DNA from: Darksidea phi
Taxonomy: Eukaryota > Ascomycota > Dothideomycetes > Pleosporales > Lentitheciaceae
DNA: 64,000 nucleotides
Direction of reading: 5' to 3'
NCBI GenBank assembly: GCA_030770425.1
Contig: JASJFT010000146.1
Location: 1-64,000, forward strand
Below the pieces are notes generated by a model. That model ran no database searches, was not told the origin of the DNA, and saw only the letters and a program-made list of their open reading frames with translations. Both the position numbers and the translations under genes were made by a program. Shown here piece after piece: positions 23,006-37,504 of this stretch. The first letter of the stretch is position 1. The number at the start of each line of letters is the position of its first letter.

Positions 23006-24940
23006 ATGAACTTCAGACTTTGCAGCTTTCTAACCCTTCTCCCACATTTCGTTCTCAGCAAAACAGCAGCACAACTCTGCCGCGGCACATCCACACTCGC
23101 TGACGATGGCAACTGGTATTGCTCCCAAGTCACGGCCATCACCTACAAGAATATCAGCCAGCCCGGAGAGTACAAGCGAACAACACGCGTCAACCCGAAG
23201 ACTGGACTATGCGAGCATGAGCCCGTGGCTTACTCGGGTGTCGGCCCAATGACGCCATTAATTGGAGAAGTAGTCGAGCCAGGGCTGTGATGAGGTCTAT
23301 GGGAATGCTAATGGAAGCCTGTAGCTGTCGATGCATCTACGGGGTCCGATGAACGTCTCTAAGCTCGCCGTGTACAAGCTGCCAGCCTTATCCATTTCGA
23401 AGCGGAGTAATACCAAGCCCTGGAACAACGAACGGGACGCGAAGCCGCCGTCGGATCGAGTTGGTGATATCACTCAGACTGAGAAAACTAGGGATGCTTC
23501 AGCCCTTGAGAAGCGCTGGTTCTGCAAACGCACGCCTACGGTCACGATCACTGTTCATGTCCCAGGCAGTACGTGTGGAGTTGGTCAAACATCGAGCATT
23601 GCTCCATTTCCGCCACCAGCACCACCCGTACCTGCGCCTGCACTTCCACTTCCAGCACCACCGGCGCCTGCGCCTGCCATTCCACCTCCAGCTCCTGTAG
23701 CACCACCTGCGCCACCGGCTCAACTTGCATCGACCACCACTGTCCATGACACAGCCACAGTCTGTCCCAGGAGTTCCGCGTCTAGTGGTATTGGACCAAC
23801 AAGCGTGTTGCCAACCAACTCCACATCACCCGACCCTTCATGCTTGTGTGAGTCAACACTCGAGAGCAGGATATCTAGCATCACTGCCCCGCTACTATCG
23901 ACATCACCATGTCCTGGTGACGCTTCTGAAGGGATGATGACAACCCAAATCCTGCCTATAAAACGCGACGAACAAGAGCCAGTCGGAAATTCCACTTATA
24001 TACCTGCAACCACGCCAATCCCGCAACCGCTCCGTCCCTCTGACGACGTCAGCAAGGCTGCACCTCCAACTTGGGCGCGGGTAGCATACTACACGTCCGC
24101 GGCCCCCGCAGCAGCTACTGGCTTCGCCTTCCTGGCCAACCTAGGAGATCCTCAGAAGTCTGGCACTTTTGACTAGTTCGTCTTGCGCTCCTCTGGTGGT
24201 CCTGGAGTCTTATTGACATGGGCACAGCTCTTTCGGCAACTCTCTAGGCTACGTGATCGGTGACGGCAGCAAAGTCGCTTCGAAGAACACACCCTTCAAC
24301 GGCACGCTCGAAACTTCTGAGCGGGAGATTGCCGTCTTCACCGACAAGATATGTGATGGTGATTGCGAATATGCGAGGCCAGATGCAACTGCACACTGTA
24401 AGTCGCATTTGGTCTCGTTACCCACGCTCTTCTCACAGTCAGGGTGACGCTCACTGATTCTGATTAGATGGCTGGGATGGCCCCTCCAAAGCCTTCTTCA
24501 TAGAATTCCAAATGGACCACTATGACAACTACGGCAACGACCAAGGCATGCTCTCTGACGCACCTGCATGGTGGTTCCTCAACGCCGCCATTCCTCGCAT
24601 CCTGCAATACGGCAACGACCGCAACAACATTCCTTGCTCGTGCTGGTCAACCGGCTGTGGAGAGTTCGACGCCTTTGAAGTGCTCGGCCGGGGCGAAATG
24701 AGGGCCAAATCGACGATACACAGGCAAGGTAATCTTGAAGGCGGCGACTCAAATTACTTTCTCAGGCCTGTTGGCCGGATGTTAAAGTTTGTCGTGGTCT
24801 TTCACAACTGGAATATTACGGCGCGCGTGCTGGATGACGGGTTTGATTTTTCAGAAGGGGTCACGGCGCAGCAGATTGAGGATATACTGAGGTATGACCC
24901 AAAGGACAACTTCCATTCGTTGTTCCCGATTGGGGACTGA
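23006..24940 (+). CDS. TOS1: TOS1-like cell-wall glucanase family protein
   Basis: Four exons, 23006-23269, 23325-24175, 24228-24397 and 24468-24940, give 585 residues. The introns are 55, 52 and 70 nt. A signal peptide is followed by the DUF2403-type N-terminal domain (QLCRGTSTLADDGNWYC, then GPMTPLIGE joined by splicing to LSMHLRGPMNVS). Next comes a Pro/Ala repeat linker (about residues 180-230), then the DUF2401 domain (WARVAYYTS, FDYSFGNSLGYV across the second junction, FFIEFQMDHY, CSCWSTGCGEFDAFEVL). The E-F-D-A-F-E motif resembles the catalytic signature of GH16-type glucanases. TOS1 proteins are secreted or wall-bound and linked to beta-1,3-glucan remodelling. No GPI-signal tail is seen. 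The junctions each restore the family sequence. The N-terminal ATG was preferred over an upstream in-frame codon because it directly precedes the hydrophobic leader. Confidence 0.88.
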
Positions 24941-25764
24941 GGTTGGATGGCAGTGGCTGGTGGGTTGAATGCTGTGGATATACTTACGTTGGTGTCATAT
25001 GGGTCCATCGCAGCGCAGAACAGCTTCTAGTTTGATATAGATAAGTGCTTGTCTCCTCCGACCCTCTTCCCCTTCGGCATATTCAAAGATATCGCAAGTT
25101 TACGCTTGAACTTGGGCGGAGAAGAATGATGGAGGCGACGACGGAATAAATTTCCCTGTCTGGACGTCGTGCATGAGGTGGGTGGCAAAAGGCTAATAGT
25201 CTTTCATCTCATCTCAAGCGACTCGCGAGACAAGTTACGCTTTGTAGTCGCTTAGGCAAACTTCATCACTAGACTATAAGGACCACGAGGATTGTGCAGC
25301 CGGATAACCTTCCAACCGTGATAGTTCTAACGAGAGTTGGTCGGCCGGGGAAGACCGATGGATTCGTGCCACAGGCGTTGACGTTCGTGGCTGACTCGGC
25401 ATGGGCGCAGGCTTGTGATTTCCTTTGGCGGCGAAAATAAACCGAGGTCGAGGTCGGACTGTGCACGCCGCCCAGCTCGATAGCGAAGACCGCCTTTTCA
25501 TCGCCTCCGCCGCTGCACAACTTCGTCTTCACACTTCACGATAACCCGCATTCTTTTCGCAGCTGCCCGGTTCATTGTGCGCGACATTTGTCGGTGCGGA
25601 ACCGCGCCGTGACTTTAATCAAACCGGCGAACCCCGCAAACTGGCATCGGCCTCAGCCAGCCACTTGACGTCGTCCGCCCTCCAAATCTTTACCTTGCAC
25701 ATCGACGGCATTACACTCCCTGATGACGGCGCGGTGAGTTGGCATAAGCACAGGTAGAGAGCAG
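24941..25764. other. Intergenic, TOS1 to PEX13
   Basis: An 824-bp gap. Frames on both strands at 25270-25530 are short and Arg/Ser-rich without motifs. Nothing is called beyond the presumed PEX13 promoter and leader. Confidence 0.5.
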
Positions 25765-27192
25765 ATGGCTACATCCTCGCCGCCTAAGCCATGGGAGCGG
25801 AGTGGAGGTGCAACCAGTGCCTCGGTCGGTAAGTTTGCTTGCTTAGACGTCAGCGGAGCGCAACACGCCTAACCATTCCATAGGCCTCACAGGTACAGCG
25901 ACATCGCCGACAACGGCAGCATCAGCCACATCAACATCAAATCCGCCTCCGCTTCCTGAATTACCGAATGCGCTCAGTTCAGTCGCTAATCGTAATGCAA
26001 CCAACTACGCAAACATGAACGCGAACCGATACAACTCGCCATACGGCGGCTACGGAGGAGGATACGGGGCAGGGATGAACAACTATTCCTCGCCATATTC
26101 GCGAATGGGCGGTGGCTACGGATCAATGTATGGCGGAGGTTATGGAGGCATGTATGGCGGCATGGGTGGTATGGGCATGGGCATGGGAATGGGAGGCATG
26201 TATGGGGGAATGGGAGGCATGCCCGGCGACCCGAACAACATGAGTCTGACGCAGTCATTCAGTCAGAGCACGCAAACGACGTTCCAGCTTATCGAAGGCA
26301 TTGTTGGCGCATTTGGCGGGTTTGCGCAGATGCTCGAAAGCACATATATGGCCACACATTCATCGTTCTTTGGTAAGTTTGCTTCATTTTCGACGGGAAG
26401 GACGCTGCTAATGAGGGATGTATAGCAATGGTAGCAGTCGCAGAACAATTCGGAAATCTACGACAAACGTTAGGTTCCGTTCTCGGTATCTTCACGTTAA
26501 TGCGATGGATACGGACCGCCATTGCCAAACTCACCGGCCGGCCTCTACCTGCAGCAGCGGGAGAACTAACACCCGCGAGCTTCGCCGCATTCAATGGTCG
26601 TGCTCCAGATGGATCACCAGCCGCGAAGCCTTCAAAGAAACCCTTCATCATGTTCATGGTAGCCGTGTTCGGACTGCCGTATCTGATGGGAAAGCTTATC
26701 AGGGCGCTTGCACGATCACAAGAAGAGGAAGAGAAGCGGAAAATGGCGGCAGATCCCCAAGCTTACGGCGAGCCCCTCGATCCCAATAAGCTCGAGTTCT
26801 GCCGTGTGCTGTACGACTTCAGCCCCGACAACAATGCAGCAGTACAAGGTCTCGATCTGTCCGTGAAGAAGGGCGATATGGTGGCCGTATTGAGCAAATC
26901 AGACCCCATGGGCAACGCTTCAGAGTGGTGGAGATGTCGCTCGCGGGACGGTAGAATGGGTTATCTACCTGGCGTATATTTGGAAACCATCCAACGCAGA
27001 CCGGCTCAAATTACAGCTGGAAGCTCACCAGGATCCCGCGCACAAACGATGACGGGCAGCGCGACGGCGAGCGCGACAGGTAGCCGAACGGCAACAATGA
27101 CAGCCCAGCCCACAACGAAAGCACCACACGTGGATGGGAAGGCGGGCGATATGGGCGTCGAGAGCTTCCAGAAGGGTGCGTTTTATTCATAG
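25765..27192 (+). CDS. PEX13: Peroxisomal membrane docking protein peroxin 13
   Basis: Exons 25765-25828, 25884-26372 and 26426-27192 encode 439 residues. The N-terminus begins SSPPKPWERSG, the usual Pex13 opening. It is followed by a Gly/Tyr/Met-rich low-complexity region (about residues 75-145, many MYGG units). Two hydrophobic segments lie at about 203-218 and 256-275. An SH3 domain at about 306-372 shows CRVLYDFSPD, DLSVKKGDMVAVL, WWRCRSRDGRMGYLPGVYLE. Pex13 sits in the peroxisomal membrane with Pex14; its SH3 binds Pex14 and Pex5, and its YG-rich segment helps form the import channel meshwork. Ser/Thr-rich tail after the SH3. Introns of 55 and 53 nt, both phase 1, rejoin the family sequence. 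No lesion. Confidence 0.95.
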
Positions 27193-27940
27193 AGTCGTTT
27201 TGGCAAGTGCGATTCCTTACTACGTGTCACTATTACGACATCACCTTTCGTCTCGGGTTTCTTTTGGCATGTGTACGGTCTGGATTGGCCTGGGTTGGAT
27301 TACGGGACTTCATATGTATAGTGTTAGGCGGACAAAAAGCTTCTGCTAGGCGTCGGATGGATCTTGATTTGCTACATCGTAGATATTTGTACGACTCGAC
27401 ATTGTCATTTTCATTCAACTTGCCTCCTAATTGCGCATTCATTGCCATAGTTTTAAGGAAATGCCAATAGCTAGTCGAAGACAACTAAGATGCATAATAC
27501 ACAAGCCTTTCACTTCCCTTCAAATGTGGCCCAAGACTGTTTAGGGTGCAACCATGTGAACATGTGAATACCGGTAGGCAGCTGCCACTCCATCACGTGT
27601 CAAGTGGAGCTACCGCATGAGCTTAAGCAAGGAACAACCCGCGCGGTGTCACCCAGGCTTCACCGGTGCATCAGCGCAAACTGAAACAAACCCAACAGAA
27701 GCGCTGGCAAGTCGCCCTCGCTTTTTAGTCTGAAAGGCACAAACCCTTCAAAGGTGCGACTTGCAATTCAATTCCGAACGATCAACAGCTGCCCCGCTCA
27801 ACGCTGCGAGCATCCCTGTCGCGATCTTCCTACCCGTACCAGTATCAGTATAGTAAACGAACATACACAGCGGTGCTTGGGAGGGGTACTGAATAGTGGT
27901 TTCGGAGCTATCGAGACAGTGAGGAAGAAGGGTTAGCAAA
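27193..27940. other. Intergenic, PEX13 to E2 enzyme
   Basis: A 748-bp gap without a supported gene. It includes the PEX13 3' flank and the promoter of the E2 gene. A CACGTG E-box-like hexamer is present near 27595 but no role can be shown. Confidence 0.45.
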
Positions 27941-28619
27941 ATGTTTGCTTCGAAGAGGCTCGCGAAGGTCAGTCTCCTACCCTTCGTATGTTCAAGCAAA
28001 CGTAGAAGCTAACAAGTACTTGTAGGAGTTAAATAAGGTACGCTGAGCCCGAGTCTAGAGTGGTGAATGTTCGGAGCGGGACTAACTATTGGTGTAGTTG
28101 CACGACAAGCTTCCACCTGGTATCACACTTGTCAAAGCCGACGACCTGAAAGAATGGGTCATGGATATTCGTGTTGTGGATAGCAACCCGTTGTATGCTG
28201 GGGAGGTATATCGGTTGAAGTTTACGTTCAGCCAGAGCTATCCTATCGAAGTAAGCTATCCACCTTTCCTATTTCCTCCCCTTGCCCCCATCTGTCACCC
28301 ATCTCATAACCACCGAACCTCCTCCGCGCACTCGCTAACGCTCGTTCCTCAGGCTCCCGAAGTAGTCTTTGTCCGCACCGAGTCCCATCCCATCCCTTGG
28401 CATCCCCACGTCTACTCCAACGGCATCATTTGTCTCGATCTGCTCGACCGCCAGGGCTGGTCGCCTGTCCACAACGTCGAATCCGTCTGCGTCAGTCTCC
28501 AGTCTATGCTCACGAGCAATACGAAGAAGGAGCGGCCGCCGGGCGACGAGCAATTTGTGAGGACCAACAAGCAGAGGCCGCGGGATATCAACTTTGTATT
28601 TCATGATAACCAGGTCTGA
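27941..28619 (+). CDS. UBE2W: UBE2W-type ubiquitin-conjugating enzyme
   Basis: Four exons, 27941-27967, 28026-28037, 28098-28250 and 28353-28619, give 152 residues. UBE2W itself has 151. The second exon is only 12 nt (Glu-Leu-Asn-Lys), but it is needed to produce the conserved start RLAKELNKLHDKLPPGI. The core has HPHVYSNGIICLDLL with the catalytic cysteine at residue 91, the same number as in human UBE2W, then WSPVHNVESVCVSLQSML and the UBE2W-specific tail RPPGDEQFVRTN. UBE2W adds ubiquitin to the alpha-amino group of disordered N-termini rather than to lysine, and the same preference is likely here. Like UBE2W, it lacks the usual HPN tripeptide. The third intron (102 nt) contains no stop in frame, but it must be removed because the YPIE-APEV join is conserved. 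Confidence 0.9.
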
Positions 28620-29269
28620 AGGCAGTAAGGTAATATAGGCTGAGGAGAATACGGCCTGTGGGATTACGGCTCCCCTGACAGGGCTGTCTGGCTCTTATGA
28701 TGTTATGGCATTGCATAGTATAGGACATGGCGTTTTGATATTCGGTATAACATGGGAAGGTGGATTTCTGTCTTATCAGTACCCGCATTGCTTCTACGCT
28801 TGCGAGGGCTGCTTGCATGGATGCGTTTTCATCTCGAGCGTGTCATTTTGGTCCTTCGTACGCATACAGTAGAATTAAGGAGATCCAGTAAACAACGATG
28901 TCTTGAAAAAATTGTAATTCCATACTGTTTAGCTTATACCTAAGATTTATCGTTGGCAGTATTCCACAAGTGTACACCATCCTCCAACAATGGCTCGCCG
29001 TCTTCCCATCAAAATAAACCTACTATATGAGCAAGGACAGATCCATCAATCTGAATGCAATGCGGAACGAACATCTGTCTGCGGAATTTGAGCGTGGACC
29101 CTCGGCTTTGTGCTATTGAAAGTTATCGATTAGTGGGTGCCAAGATTTTGCACTTGGCGGTCAAATTCGTTAGCCTCGTTCGCAGTGTAAAAAAGTCGTC
29201 TCTCCACCGCCTTCGCACCACATCCTCTCCACCCCACTCCCTTACCTGTAACCACGAAAAATCCTCATC
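28620..29269. other. Intergenic and Hsp70 promoter
   Basis: A 650-bp gap with no supported gene. The part next to 29270 is CT-rich, as is common in leaders of highly expressed fungal genes. Confidence 0.5.
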
Positions 29270-33234
<3,965 letters not shown>

Positions 33235-34302
33235 ATGTCATAATACATCTTGGAGGAGGATGACCGCAGGCGTAGTATACCCAAGCTGCGTATTGCGGAC
33301 GAGATGCTGAAGGAGGAGTCGTTCTTCTTGCGGCATTTTGATAGACCTGGTGTTCGCGTTTCCTCCTTTTGGCGCCTTTCTTACACACCTTTCCCCTACG
33401 GTTTTTCTTCGGCATATGGGTGTGGAAAAGTATTGTGTGTATCCGGTACTTCATGCCTCTGATCTGACGAATGCAATTGACTGATGTGACGGCCGAAGGA
33501 GACTTTAGTCACGTCTTGAAAATATAGCCCGCTGAAGGGTAGTAGATAGATGGAGCGGAATGGGAAATTGGCCATTTACGATCGACGTCGCAAGCTGCTG
33601 TTGAGTATTGTGATGGTATGTACGGCAAGGCTGGCACCGCACCCTGAGACGTTCCCAGCCGCACCGTGCAGTTACTCCTCCATCATTCTGCCTTCCTATT
33701 AATCTTCTCGGACAGCATCCACCCAAGTCCCCGCCCTTGTTCTTCGAGCTCTTGCATGCATATTTGGATTGGTCTGTTTTGTTGGTGCGCCCCTTTGTCA
33801 AAATCTAACGCTTTGGTTATTACTACGTTCATTTTTCATCGTGTCGTGCCAGCATAGTGTAGGATGTTGCTCAAACTCCCATAGTGTCAAGAGTAAATGG
33901 TCCTTGACGGAGCTCCAAGAACGACCTACATTTAGGCTAGACCCGTTCATGCGGATCACGTCACTCCATGACCTCCGCACTTGATGTGGGGAACGTCACT
34001 GGCTTCTCCACTCTCCGCAAAAAATGGCGCTACGGCACGTCTACTACTATACTAATCTTGCGGGCGTGGGCCTTGCGCTACGGAAGAATTGATTCCAAAA
34101 TCGCCCCGCGAATTGGGCACTAAAATTGACAAGTACGGCACCGACCAGGGCGCGTTGGTTGTATCGGTATATCAACGGGCCGCAGCTGCTAATAACGATG
34201 ATCAGGAACGTCTGCGTATAAGACGTAGGCTCTTTCGCGCAATTTCGCTGCTAGAGTCCGCAGTGTCTCTTTGTCTCCGATTTCAATTCCGAAGGTTCAG
34301 CG
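33235..34302. other. Intergenic, SSB to GH31 gene
   Basis: About 1.07 kb with only short unsupported frames on both strands. It holds the SSB 3' end and the promoter of the glycosidase gene. Confidence 0.5.
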
Positions 34303-36462
34303 ATGGTACGGTTGCACCCAATATTGAGCCTGAGTGCTCTCTCGTCCTCTGCCCTAGGAGAGTACAAAATAACATTCACCCCATCCTCCAGTCTTCTCAT
34401 CACAGACGGAAACACGACTGTGGTCAACAATTCAGCGATCCTGTCCGGATCGCAGAGCACAACTGTCGACTCGCTCAAAAACAGCACCACCGGCCTCACA
34501 TACGCCTTCCTCACGCCTACTGTCGCGAGAATCTCTCTCAACACATCAGATGCCTTCCATGGTGCGCGTTTCTCCACAGCATCTTCCTCCACACATTTCT
34601 ACGGCGTGTGGGAGTACCCTTTCAATGGACAGCTCGACAACAAAAACGTCTCTTTTGATCTGAAGGGAGTGGGAAATGCTGTGGGGATCAATTGGAGTAA
34701 CGCGCGCGCTCCCTTCTTCCTCACATCTGCCGGTTATGGTGTCTACGCTGATACTCTGAAAATGGGCAGCTACGACTTCAGAACGCCTGGGGAGGTCCAA
34801 TTCATCTTCAACAGTAGCAGTCTGGTCTACTACATCATCTTACCCACATCTACCAACAATCTAAAGAGCGTGATAGAACAATACACCGCCCTTTCAGCCC
34901 GTAGCGAAATGCCGCCAACTTCTGGTCTAGGTCCAACCTTCTGGTCCGACGACTTCACGCAGGACTTCCATGGAAGCGTCACGAATGCACAGGAGAATAT
35001 TGAAGATGTTGTCAATCATCTCTATGATAACCGGATTCGGGCTACGTCTACCTTTGCAGATAGACCGTATGGCTCCGGAGACCGCGGTTGGGGCAATTTT
35101 GATTTCGATCCTGTGCAGTATCCCGACCCAGAGGGGTTCATTCAGAATTTGACGGATTGGGGCTTCGATTTTCAGGTCTGGATTGCGAACAGAGCGCAGA
35201 AGGGGACGAAACTTTTCAACGAAAGTTCGAAGAACAACTGGTTATTCCTAAATGGCCACGTGGTCGGCGCGTTGGGCGAAGCACTCAATCTCTCCATCCC
35301 TGCGGCTTACGACTACTTCACCGACTCGCTCTCCTATTTCCCCGGTGTCGGCGTCAAAGGCTACAAAATTGACCGTGGTGAAGAAGGCGAAATGCCCGAT
35401 TACGTGCAAAACGAGCAAATGGCACTGTTTATCGACCTCGCATACGACACCATGGTCTCGGGGCACGGTAAATCTGGTTTTTATACCTTCGCTCGCAGTG
35501 CTGTCGATAGAAGTCGTGCAAGAACACATATATGGAATGGCGACGCGCATGCAAATTTTACTGGTTTAGCTTACACCGTTGCATCGGGCATCCGCTCTGG
35601 CCTCATTGCATTTCCGATCTGGGGAAGTGATACCGGAGGTTATATACGCGAAGGCATCTTGACACCCACGCCAGAGGTCTGGGCGAGATGGATGTGGTTC
35701 TCGACCTTTTCGCCCGTGTACGAACTCATGTTAGGGACAAACCATACACCATGGTATCCTCCATACGCCAATACTTCCACGCTCGCCATAATGAAGCAGA
35801 CAGCTAACCTTCACTCCGATCTAACGCCCTACATTAAATCCTGCGCTTACATAGCTTCTAAAACTGGGCTCCCTATCATCCGCGCCCTCTTCCTCGAAGC
35901 ACCTACAGATGCTGAAGTTTGGGAAATAGCGGATGCATATTTCTTCGGCGAGCATCTGCTCGTTGCGCCTATAGTGTCATTTGGTAACACGCGGAGTGTG
36001 TATTTCCCCAAGGGTCCGTCGGATAAGTACTTGGAGTACTTCTCGAAAACGAAGGTGTATGCGGCGGGCACTACGGCCAACGTTACCGTGCCGCTTACGT
36101 CGACTCCCGTCTTTGTCAGACAGGGCGCTGTTATCCCACGCGGTGACGTTTACCAGGGCAATGCGAGGTGGATTAAGGATTGGAAGCCGGAGCTTAGGAT
36201 TGAACTGTTCCCTAGCTATGATGTGCCGGAGAGTCGTTTCGCCTACTATGATGGCGAAGGCGGGGATGGAAAGGAGATTGTTGTTGTGATGAGAGCTAAT
36301 AAGGAGAAGAAGACGGTTAGCGTTGATTTGGGTGGGGTTAGGTTTAGTGGCGTGAAGGTTGTTTGGTACTACCAGGGGAGTGAGGGGGGCGTTGTGATGG
36401 ATGTTGGGACAGAGGGCGTGGGTGGGATTGTAGAGTTGCAAGGTGTGGAGACACTTTTTTGA
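34303..36462 (+). CDS. Secreted glycoside hydrolase family 31 enzyme
   Basis: A single exon of 719 residues with an N-terminal signal peptide (VRLHPILSLSALSSSALG) and many NxT/S glycosylation sites. Family GH31 is shown by the N-terminal beta-sandwich block FYGVWEYPF, the barrel start GLGPTFWSDDF, the nucleophile segment GVKGYKIDRGEEGE (Asp at about residue 357) and the acid/base segment HIWNGDAHANF (Asp at about 414), followed by FPIWGSDTGGY and the C-terminal DAYFFGEHLLVAPIV and PVFVRQGAVIP. GH31 enzymes are retaining alpha-glycosidases. The K-x-D-x-G-E nucleophile context is closer to alpha-xylosidase-type members than to maltase types, but the exact substrate cannot be settled by reading. 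Its secretion suggests work on extracellular plant or fungal polysaccharide. No lesion or intron is seen. Confidence 0.9.
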   Translation: MVRLHPILSLSALSSSALGEYKITFTPSSSLLITDGNTTVVNNSAILSGSQSTTVDSLKNSTTGLTYAFLTPTVARISLNTSDAFHGARFSTASSSTHFYGVWEYPFNGQLDNKNVSFDLKGVGNAVGINWSNARAPFFLTSAGYGVYADTLKMGSYDFRTPGEVQFIFNSSSLVYYIILPTSTNNLKSVIEQYTALSARSEMPPTSGLGPTFWSDDFTQDFHGSVTNAQENIEDVVNHLYDNRIRATSTFADRPYGSGDRGWGNFDFDPVQYPDPEGFIQNLTDWGFDFQVWIANRAQKGTKLFNESSKNNWLFLNGHVVGALGEALNLSIPAAYDYFTDSLSYFPGVGVKGYKIDRGEEGEMPDYVQNEQMALFIDLAYDTMVSGHGKSGFYTFARSAVDRSRARTHIWNGDAHANFTGLAYTVASGIRSGLIAFPIWGSDTGGYIREGILTPTPEVWARWMWFSTFSPVYELMLGTNHTPWYPPYANTSTLAIMKQTANLHSDLTPYIKSCAYIASKTGLPIIRALFLEAPTDAEVWEIADAYFFGEHLLVAPIVSFGNTRSVYFPKGPSDKYLEYFSKTKVYAAGTTANVTVPLTSTPVFVRQGAVIPRGDVYQGNARWIKDWKPELRIELFPSYDVPESRFAYYDGEGGDGKEIVVVMRANKEKKTVSVDLGGVRFSGVKVVWYYQGSEGGVVMDVGTEGVGGIVELQGVETLF

Positions 36463-37504
36463 GATGAGAAGAGGCTCGTTTCAAGTACGTGGTAATGGCA
36501 CATGGCTACCTTGAGGACGAAGTAACGTGCAGGTAACCGCAGAATGTGCATTCTGATTCTTCTCTCCTCCAACCCATCGCCTGGCTCCGCTCTATTTTCC
36601 TTCTCTTAAATTTTAAGCCGTTTTCCCTCCAACTTCGCCCCTTCCTCTCATCGCAGCGACCGTCGCAACTCCATATCTTGTCCATAACGACTTCATCCTC
36701 AGAAACCACCCTCTCATTCTCTAACCTCACAATCCTCTTATCGTTCTTCATCCCCACATCCGTACTCTTCTTCAACAACGCCGCCAGCGTTTTAGATAAC
36801 CTGGTAGAGATTGGTTACCAACAATGATGCTTTTGACAAAAGTAACGAGTCAGCTAGTTCTACACGCTAAATTTTGTGAGATGATATTGCGCTCAGGTGT
36901 AATGGTTGACGCAGAAGCATTGACATGCTGGAGTTTTGATGAGGTTGGGGCGCTGTCCTGGAAACTCAAGTGCTTGCTATGAAGACTCAATCCTCATGTC
37001 CTACAGCGGTAAACATTAATTCACACTTCTGACAGTTAACCAGGGCTAGTTGACTTGACTATCGAAGAGAACTCTCCGCATGCGACGGTGGCTTCCATCA
37101 AGTATACAGCAAACTGAACGCATTCCCCCGCATTGATCATCAAGCGTGCAGCATCCAATCCACATTTGCGGTGCCAAAAGTTGCTCTGGAAGAGGATTTC
37201 CGGGAGGCCATGACGGCATAAGTGATTTCTGGGGACGCTAGCGAGACGTGATAGCCTAGGGCAAGTGCACCGTCCGTGGGCATGAGGGCGGAAGCATGCT
37301 TGTGGCAATGCAGAAAAAGCATGAAGCTGTGAGGTTGAGGACAAGTTGTGGAAGGGGGCATTTCTGCGGGCACACGCTAATGGCCTCGGTACAAGACAAT
37401 AATGTGTGCAGCACGATAGTAGTCGAGCCCAACAACGTAGATCTAGGAAAGACGCAGTGGTGGGTAACCATGCATTGCTATTGGTCTTCTCGCCTCAAGA
37501 ATAC
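36463..37504. other. Intergenic, GH31 gene to VPS33
   Basis: Just over 1 kb into which both flanking genes are transcribed. Minus-strand frames between 37471 and 37036 look faintly protein-like (for example GYHVSLASPEITYAVMASR), but no family, start or splice structure could be supported. Confidence 0.45.

Noticed and set aside
36546..37471. Additional gene between the GH31 gene and VPS33
   Set aside because: The frames are short and inconsistent, and no family or splice structure could be supported.
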